A stretch of 64,000 nt of DNA from the NCBI GenBank assembly GCA_910573745.1, contig CAJSYI010000010.1:17138-81137 (forward strand), written 5' to 3'. The notes under the pieces were generated by a model, which saw only the letters and a program-made list of their open reading frames with translations, made no database searches and was not told where the DNA came from. Of the stretch, positions 58,946-64,000 are shown piece after piece; within the stretch, counting starts at the first letter, position 1, and each line of letters opens with the position of its first letter. This stretch comes from Muribaculaceae bacterium (GTDB taxonomy: Bacteria > Bacteroidota > Bacteroidia > Bacteroidales > Muribaculaceae). The translations under genes and the position numbers were made by a program.

Positions 58946-59818
58946 TTATTTGTAGATGTGGGGAGTATATGAGTAAGGCAGGTTCCTGAGTATGTCGGAG
59001 TCGAAACCGTCGGCATTGAGAATGTCGTCATACTCGATAGTGAGCGTGATTACGCGGCCACTTATCTGATTCTCGGATATTTCGATGCGAAGCACCTTCT
59101 CGTCCGGGAACGTCAGCTTGTCGAGCACAAGCACATTGCGGTAATTCTTTTTGAACTTGCGGGCGAGATTGAGCGAGTATGCCGGGGTCAGCTCCACGGT
59201 CTGCGAGTTGGTGGCCTTCACTTCCTTCTTATCGGTGAGCTTCACGCGCACCTCGGCGATGTCGTATGGGATTTTCGTCCGATTCTGCAACGAGTAGTCT
59301 ATGAAGAAATAGTCGCCCACCGAATAGATGTTGTTGACAATCGCCTTCATGCCATGAGCCTTAGACACGACCTGGTTGTACCTGCGTCCGCTGCCATAGA
59401 CAGCCCAGGCATAGCGGGCCATCTCTGACTGCGGCATTGATACCTCCGGATTGATGTAAGAGTCCATGCCCGAATAAGGCACGCGGTGTATGGAGGTGGC
59501 ACGGGAGGGAACGGAGGTATATACCACCTCGTACTGTGCGAGGTGACGCTCACCTATGAGCGTCAGCGTCCCCATCAGCTCACCCTCGCGGTAGCCGGAG
59601 GGGAGCGAGTCGGATTCCATGAACGGCTTTACACGCACTATGTTGTCGGCACACTGGTTGCCGATAATCTTGGCGGTGGAAAGATCCACCATCTTTATGT
59701 TCTCCGGCATGACGATGTGGGTGGTTACATCGGAGTTGACATAGATTTTCTCCTTGGCCGAAGCCTGTGATGCGACGGCGCACAGCGCGGCAGCCGCGAT
59801 AATTATTCTGATATTCAT
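58946..59818 (-). CDS. traN: Conjugal transfer protein TraN
   Basis: A 290-residue periplasmic or outer-membrane protein with signal MNIRIIIAAAALCAVASQASA and the TraN pattern (VNSDVTTHIVMPENIKMVDLSTAKIIGNQCADNIVRVKPF ... YRVVLVLDKLTFPDEKVLRIEISENQISGR-like region). TraN is the VirB9-like part of the pore. The ATG at 59818 is used in place of a TTG at 59842. Confidence 0.85.
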   Translation of the reverse strand: MNIRIIIAAAALCAVASQASAKEKIYVNSDVTTHIVMPENIKMVDLSTAKIIGNQCADNIVRVKPFMESDSLPSGYREGELMGTLTLIGERHLAQYEVVYTSVPSRATSIHRVPYSGMDSYINPEVSMPQSEMARYAWAVYGSGRRYNQVVSKAHGMKAIVNNIYSVGDYFFIDYSLQNRTKIPYDIAEVRVKLTDKKEVKATNSQTVELTPAYSLNLARKFKKNYRNVLVLDKLTFPDEKVLRIEISENQISGRVITLTIEYDDILNADGFDSDILRNLPYSYTPHIYK

Positions 59819-59838
59819 AATGATATGTTGTTTGTCTT

Positions 59839-61038
59839 TCAATAAGCCTCGTCTGAGTTGATGAGATAAACGATGGTGTTGTACTTGATTTTCGCCTTGT
59901 TCTTGCGGATATTGGCCGACACGGCGGAAGTGGCCGAGTTATACATATTCTGTAAAGCCTGAAGTGCGATAGCCTCGCCAGATATTCCGGAGCCGTAGCC
60001 GCTCTCCGATTCAAAGCTGATGTTCTGCTGCACCGTGCTTGCCCCGGCCTCCTTCATAAAGTCACGGAAGGCGGATTCGGGAACATAGAAGCCCTCCATG
60101 CCGTCGTTGTCGAACACCGAGAGGTTAACTTTCAGGAATTTTCCTCCCACGAGTATTGAGGTTATGGCCGCGCGGACGCGCTGCTGCCCGAACCCCGTTA
60201 CCGTCCCGTATAGATATGTGCCTTTCGGAAGCCTCACATCGTGTATAGTCACATCGTCAAGGAGCTTGAAGCGGAGCCTCGTGCCCTCGTGCGCCTTGGT
60301 AGTCTTGTCGATCATGGCGCGTATGAGCGGAGCGTCGGCGTTTTCAGCAATGCCTGACACGGTGTTGAACTTGTCGACGTTGGTGTCACGCGATTTCAGC
60401 ACAAGCAATGGGCGGTTCCTCTCGCGCTCCGCAGCCTTGGCTCCGGCTATGGAATCTGCGCGGTGCTTCCTTTCAATTTCCTCCGCATCGGGCTGTCCGA
60501 TGCCTAAGCCTGCTTCGATGGCCTTCTGCCTCTCGTAGCTGCGCTGCTGTATCGCCTCCAGGTCACGGGCATACTCGCTCCTCGGATCAAGGGCCGGTTC
60601 ATGGTCGGCCGGATTGTAGCCGTCGCCGTAGGCGTATGAATTGATATGTCTGCGTGATTCCGCAAGCGACCGCTCCAGTTCCTCCAGTTCCTGCTGCTGG
60701 CGTATGCGCTCGGCCTCGGCAGCGTCGATGCGGTCTAACTCGTCATCGGAATAACCGTGTTCCAGGGCCTCGCGCTCCTCCTGCTCCTCGCCGAGCGCGC
60801 CCACCGCTGTGAAGGCGTCCTTGTTGCCGAAGCGTCGCGACATCTCGAACATCTTGTCACCGGGAGCCTCGGCGTTTGCCTCCGGCAGTGTCGAGTTGAT
60901 ACGGTCGGTCGCCACGGCCTGTCTGTCGTCACCGCCTCCTCCGAAAGTCTGCATTACGAAGTATATCAGGAAGCACAGCGGAACGAATATCGCTGCCGGA
61001 AAGATATACTTCGGCTGTTTGAAATTAATCTTTTTCAT
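59839..61038 (-). CDS. traM: Conjugal transfer protein TraM
   Basis: A 399-residue protein: one membrane helix near the N-terminus (YIFPAAIFVPLCFLIYFVMQTFG), a long charged linker and a C-terminal VirB10-like domain (LLDDVTIHDVRLPKGTYLYGTVTGFGQQRVRAAITSILVGGKFLKVNLSVFDNDGMEGFYVPESAFRDFMKEAG). TraM spans the periplasm in the pore complex. Its start overlaps the preceding TraL-like gene by 14 bases. Confidence 0.9.
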   Translation of the reverse strand: MKKINFKQPKYIFPAAIFVPLCFLIYFVMQTFGGGGDDRQAVATDRINSTLPEANAEAPGDKMFEMSRRFGNKDAFTAVGALGEEQEEREALEHGYSDDELDRIDAAEAERIRQQQELEELERSLAESRRHINSYAYGDGYNPADHEPALDPRSEYARDLEAIQQRSYERQKAIEAGLGIGQPDAEEIERKHRADSIAGAKAAERERNRPLLVLKSRDTNVDKFNTVSGIAENADAPLIRAMIDKTTKAHEGTRLRFKLLDDVTIHDVRLPKGTYLYGTVTGFGQQRVRAAITSILVGGKFLKVNLSVFDNDGMEGFYVPESAFRDFMKEAGASTVQQNISFESESGYGSGISGEAIALQALQNMYNSATSAVSANIRKNKAKIKYNTIVYLINSDEAY

Positions 61039-61519
61039 TATCGTGTTGTTTGAGTGATTCTACAATCTTTTCGAGCTGCCTGTAACGCCTGATTATCTCT
61101 ATGGAATCGGCGTGTGTCTTGCGCGGAATGGCCATCAGCGAGTCCAGCTCGTGCTTCACGGCCTGTCCGTCGCCCGTAATCTCCAGAAGCCTCCTGCGCT
61201 GCGCATCCTTGTTGGCCTGTATGGTGCGGAAGCCGCTGAAGATAGGCTCAACCTTGGCGATTGAGTGAAAATTCGGGTCTTTCGATTCCATGTGCGCCCC
61301 GGCAACAATTATGTCGCACACCAGTATCAGCAACAGGGAGCCGACGACGTATCCGAAAGTGCGTCGGGGGTGCCGGGTGGCCCATGAGTTGGCCTTGCGG
61401 ATTCTCGCCGCCAGACGGTAGCGTGCTCCTATGGCACCCATCTTCGGGCGGAGCCATGAGCCTAAGGCGTTTCCGGCCTTGCTCCTGCCGTCCCGTATTG
61501 TCTTTCTTAATGATTTCAT
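61025..61519 (-). CDS. TraL-like small membrane protein
   Basis: A 164-residue protein with a basic N-terminus, one helix (RTFGYVVGSLLLILVCDIIVAG) and a helical C-terminus. It occupies the traL position between traK and traM and resembles TraL/DUF3989 proteins, although longer than the usual 100 residues. The ATG at 61519 is preferred. Confidence 0.65.
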   Translation of the reverse strand: MKSLRKTIRDGRSKAGNALGSWLRPKMGAIGARYRLAARIRKANSWATRHPRRTFGYVVGSLLLILVCDIIVAGAHMESKDPNFHSIAKVEPIFSGFRTIQANKDAQRRRLLEITGDGQAVKHELDSLMAIPRKTHADSIEIIRRYRQLEKIVESLKQHDNEKD

Positions 61520-61527
61520 AACCGTTG

Positions 61528-61920
61528 TCAATAATCAAGGTCTTTGTTTTCAAGTGTGCGCCAGTTGGTTATCATAAGGCCATGGGGATTATTCTGCGTC
61601 CTCGGCACGTTCTCTATGGAGCCGGTGGTGAGCATGGAGCGTTTCAGGTCGCGTGTGCGCCTCTTGATGATCTGCGTGCCGTAGTAGTTGAAGCGGCGGG
61701 TATGCTCGTCGAACTGTATCGAGTCGCAGATTATGGTGCATACGGCCGACGACGATATTATGTCGGAATAAAATCCGTTCTCGTCAAGGGCCTGCTTCTG
61801 CTTCAAGGCCGTGCCGTCGGCCATATACATGGCCTTTCCGACAGTCCACTTGATATAGTCGTTGTCGGGAGGCAGGTTGAAAAAATATTGGTGGAAAATT
61901 TCAATATATTCATGCTTTGC
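61528..61920 (-). pseudogene. traK: 3' part of traK, truncated by the second mob block
   Basis: The 130 codons AKHEYIEIFHQYFFNLPPDNDYIKWTVGKAMYMADGTALKQ... to ...NPHGLMITNWRTLENKDLDY are typical of the C-terminal two thirds of TraK, a VirB8-like pore protein. The N-terminal membrane anchor and first 70 or so residues are missing. Upstream of 61920 the frame continues to 62214 into sequence that does not look like TraK. The transfer genes that normally precede traK are absent from the window. Unless an intact copy lies elsewhere, the pore is probably not functional. Confidence 0.75.
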
Positions 61921-62063
61921 AGTGATTGTCAACGCGTAACAAATCATTCTTTTTAAGTGAGTAACAAAACAGCCCCGACGGAGGTGTTTTATCGGCATTA
62001 TTGGGAATGTATCGGAACAGAGCATATTTAGGCTGATGATTGTTTTTGTTACTTGCATAATCA

Positions 62064-62558
62064 TTACCATTTGAATTTTCGTGAGAGGTAGATGATGACT
62101 GCCGTCGAGACAAGCCAGAATAAGAATGTCATTCCTGTTATGCCGGGCAGTGTTTCCGAGACATTGGGCTGACCGGAGGCATAGACTACCAATGCAAAGA
62201 ATATGAGCAGCCATATCAGCGTTTCAAATGCCACATAGAACACAAGACTTGGAAGGGAAACCCTTTTCCTGTTGTCAATCCGGTCAACCGTCGGTTTGAC
62301 CCCGGCGATGAAGGTTCTCGTCATTTCGCTGACGGTCTTCTTCATGTTGTCGCTTACCGAGGTCGAGAATTTTTGAGCATCGAGTTTCATCAGTGCATTA
62401 TCCAATGCCTCCATGATGTCTGGAGCCTCCTTTACGAAGATCCGGATCTGTCCGGCAAGATTGTTCTGTGCGTCAATTTCGCTCTGTCGCAGTTCATCGT
62501 TCCTTTCATCAGCCCCAGCTTTACAGACCTCCGATATGTCAAATTTTTTGAGAGCCAT
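62064..62558 (-). CDS. Membrane protein partner of MobB, second copy
   Basis: A 164-residue protein homologous over its full length to the 24722-25222 protein: MALKKFDISEVCKAGADERNDELRQSEIDAQNNLAGQIRIFVKEAPDIMEALDNALMKLDAQKFSTSVSDNM, two membrane helices and a final YLSRKFKW. The two copies have diverged clearly here, unlike the mobB/mobA end of the block. It probably links the relaxosome to the membrane. Confidence 0.75.
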   Translation of the reverse strand: MALKKFDISEVCKAGADERNDELRQSEIDAQNNLAGQIRIFVKEAPDIMEALDNALMKLDAQKFSTSVSDNMKKTVSEMTRTFIAGVKPTVDRIDNRKRVSLPSLVFYVAFETLIWLLIFFALVVYASGQPNVSETLPGITGMTFLFWLVSTAVIIYLSRKFKW

Positions 62559-62567
62559 AATGGGTGT

Positions 62568-63764
62568 TTATCTTCTGAAACCTCGTTTTCGTACAATTCC
62601 TATCTTTGAGCGGGCGGCTTCGGCACAACGACGGGCACGGGCTATCTCTTCCTCAATATTGTCGCGCTTCCTTGGCAGGTCGTTGTTCGATGTTCCGCCA
62701 CCACCGGAAACGTGAGCAGGTGCATTGAGGAACGCCATATAGCTCATTGCAACGGCGAAGTGGTAGCAGGCCTCGTTCATAAGGTCTGCCCAATTATCCA
62801 CTTCACGGTTGTCGAACTCGTCATAAAACACCTGCATGACTTTTTCGGGGATAAACCGGGTGTATGAATTGCTTTCGTGCTCGAATTCGACACGGCGGGT
62901 ATCGGGTCTGTAAGAGGTATAATCCGGTCGAATATCGGATTCCCTGCTGTCGGCTTTTGTCTGCCGTTCTTGATTCGGGCGCAACTTGTTCCACGTTCCT
63001 TCAAGTTTGGATGCCATAAGATTGCGACCTTTGCCTAACTCGGATGCCTTGAACCTGGCGTTTCCTTTTTTCAGGATATATCCACGGATTACGCCTTTTT
63101 CATCTTCCCTAACCTTGACATCATATCCTTTCGCCTCAAGTCTGGCGAAATAATCGTCAATCGACCATTTCCTCATCTGACTAAGGACATCAAGGCAGTC
63201 ACGGCTTACGGATTGACGGTTTATGTCGTGGATGTTGGCCGCTGTCTGCCAGCCTCGCTTGCGTGCGATGCGTTCCGCCGCCCGTTGTGCCCGAAAATGG
63301 ATGTTTCGGTCATTGTTGATGTTCCCATTTTCGTCAAGACGGCTAACAACCGCATGGAGGTGAGGTATGCCGCTGTCGGATTCGAGGTGCAACCACACGG
63401 TTGACTTGCTTTCTGCGAGATTCGTTTTCGGAGATAGCAACCGACCCTTTTTGTCTTTCAACTCCTGACGGTCAAATTCCGTGACGAAATCCTGCCAGAT
63501 CTGTTTCCAGTTATCAGGAGTGAAGTTGCGCGTATGCTCAGGCGCAGGACTGATCTCTATTCGGATAAGGTTGTTCTTCATGCGTGGTCGGGACATGGAA
63601 TCAAGCCTGACCGAGTTCCATATCCCCAAAGGGTCTATGCCGGGAGGGAGGAAGTTGTCGCAGATATGAAATATTTTCTCCGGATGCTTCTTGTTCGCCG
63701 ACACGCCTGTAATGTAGTTCAGGGCGTTGATGCCGTGTGATATTGATTTTGCCTTCGCGATCAT
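62568..63764 (-). CDS. mobB: MobB-type relaxase, second copy
   Basis: A 398-residue relaxase, the same length as the 25234-26430 copy. The first about 85 residues are encoded by DNA that appears identical to the first copy. The middle (residues about 95-120 and after 170) has many substitutions, and the C-terminus differs in about one residue in six. Motif III HLHAVVSRLDENG is intact. The mosaic pattern suggests gene conversion between the two blocks. Confidence 0.85.
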   Translation of the reverse strand: MIAKAKSISHGINALNYITGVSANKKHPEKIFHICDNFLPPGIDPLGIWNSVRLDSMSRPRMKNNLIRIEISPAPEHTRNFTPDNWKQIWQDFVTEFDRQELKDKKGRLLSPKTNLAESKSTVWLHLESDSGIPHLHAVVSRLDENGNINNDRNIHFRAQRAAERIARKRGWQTAANIHDINRQSVSRDCLDVLSQMRKWSIDDYFARLEAKGYDVKVREDEKGVIRGYILKKGNARFKASELGKGRNLMASKLEGTWNKLRPNQERQTKADSRESDIRPDYTSYRPDTRRVEFEHESNSYTRFIPEKVMQVFYDEFDNREVDNWADLMNEACYHFAVAMSYMAFLNAPAHVSGGGGTSNNDLPRKRDNIEEEIARARRCAEAARSKIGIVRKRGFRR

Positions 63765-63768
63765 GTTT

Positions 63769-64000
63769 TCAAATTTTGATAATGGTTTTTCTTGTGCGCG
63801 GACTTAATCGTCCACCGTTTATCACGGAGTTAAGAAATTCTGTGACGGCGTTGGTAATCGGCACTACCAGCCTGTACCAGTCGAGCATGAAGGAGACCTT
63901 TTGAAAAAGTATGATTCTCGCATCATGCTTCATTCCGGCAAGTGCGTTGGCGAAGTTGAGTATATCGACACGGCAACCGTCGAGGTTGTGAAGCAGTGCC
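63769..64000 (-). CDS. mobA: MobA-type protein, second copy (partial, cut by window end)
   Basis: The C-terminal 76 codons of a mobA gene, identical by eye to the corresponding part of the 26435-26890 gene. The start and the oriT region lie beyond the window. Confidence 0.8.
   Translation of the reverse strand, partial: ALLHNLDGCRVDILNFANALAGMKHDARIILFQKVSFMLDWYRLVVPITNAVTEFLNSVINGGRLSPRTRKTIIKI

Larger units (their letters stand above)
61921..64000. mobile_element. Second mob block (IME2, partial, right end outside window)
   Basis: Starting at the break in traK this segment holds a membrane protein, mobB and the start of mobA in the same order as in IME1 (24722-26890), but without the Crp regulator and immunity-like array. 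From 63501 to 64000 it matches 26167-26666 with no difference seen. It is either a second related mobilizable element inserted in traK or the product of recombination. A contig-end artefact cannot be excluded. Confidence 0.6.

Noticed and set aside
62041..62054. Inverted copy of GCAAGTAACAAAAA near the traK break, considered as an IME2 end
   Set aside because: 14-base AT-rich matches are expected by chance in 64 kb, and the orientation does not fit the left end of a block arranged like IME1.
61528..62214. A full-length 228-residue traK reading
   Set aside because: Only residues encoded below 61920 resemble TraK; the N-terminal 98 codons lack the expected membrane anchor and run into the second mob block.

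Overview
The window looks like a stretch of a Bacteroidales genome (Bacteroides/Muribaculaceae-like). Conjugation genes of the Bacteroidetes TraK-TraO type, a MobA/MobB/MobC set and a TonB-receptor/DUF4249 pair support this. So do many upstream regions with the Bacteroidetes -7 promoter motif TAnnTTTG and a general lack of Shine-Dalgarno sequences. No rRNA, complete tRNA, CRISPR array or insertion sequence was seen. All calls come from reading the sequence by eye; no database search was run.

Layout. (1) 1-1.85 kb: two flanking genes, the end of a repeat-type protein cut by the window edge and a Bro-N/Fic protein. (2) About 2.0-11.4 kb: left end of an integrative conjugative element (ICE). It holds a tyrosine integrase behind an array of inverted repeats, a likely Xre-ImmA/PIN toxin-antitoxin-type pair, HTH proteins, a replication module (initiator-like protein, AAA helicase loader, AlpA-like HTH) and a minus-strand run of small accessory genes. 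(3) 11.40-33.81 kb: what I read as a complete 22.4-kb integrated mobilizable element (IME1) nested in the ICE. It has tandem integrases at its right end, an AAA/DUF4143 ATPase, an excisionase-like HTH, a replication-like wHTH protein, a candidate oriT, mobA/mobB, a small membrane protein, and a 12-kb cargo operon. (4) 33.8-36.1 kb: ICE accessory genes and two copies of a structured leader element. (5) 36.4-42.7 kb: surface-protein cargo on the plus strand (beta/gamma-crystallin-like lipoprotein, second lipoprotein, TonB-dependent receptor, DUF4249, DUF3943). (6) 43.0-61.9 kb: ICE maintenance and transfer genes, mostly minus strand: ParB, histone H1-like, zinc ribbon, toprim, ArdC, DUF3945 proteins, peptidoglycan hydrolase, TraX, coupling protein, a YafQ-type TA pair, TraO, TraN, TraM, TraL-like and a truncated TraK. 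(7) 61.92-64.0 kb: a second mob block that cuts into traK and is identical by eye to the IME1 mob genes over its last 500 bases.

Most interesting system. The IME1 cargo (12.44-24.66 kb) is one dense operon of about 22 short, mostly overlapping genes: lipoproteins, small membrane proteins, an Imm32-like domain, a pentapeptide-repeat-like protein and several small soluble proteins, with no recognisable toxin. It resembles the acquired interbacterial defence (poly-immunity) arrays known from Bacteroidales. A divergent Crp/Fnr-type regulator sits upstream, and between them lies a perfect TGTGA-N6-TCACA palindrome about 40 bp upstream of the predicted start of the array transcript, so the shield is probably regulated. 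The junctions between array genes carry two distinct signatures (AAAGGAGG ribosome sites in the first third, recurrent ATGAAACTGA starts later), which suggests piecewise assembly.

The second notable system is a three-copy leader element of about 230-270 bp (33.80, 35.55 and 44.95 kb) with stems that are kept while their sequence changes. IME1 appears to have inserted exactly at the TTCCCTT edge of one copy, separating it from the gene it once preceded (start at 11,382).
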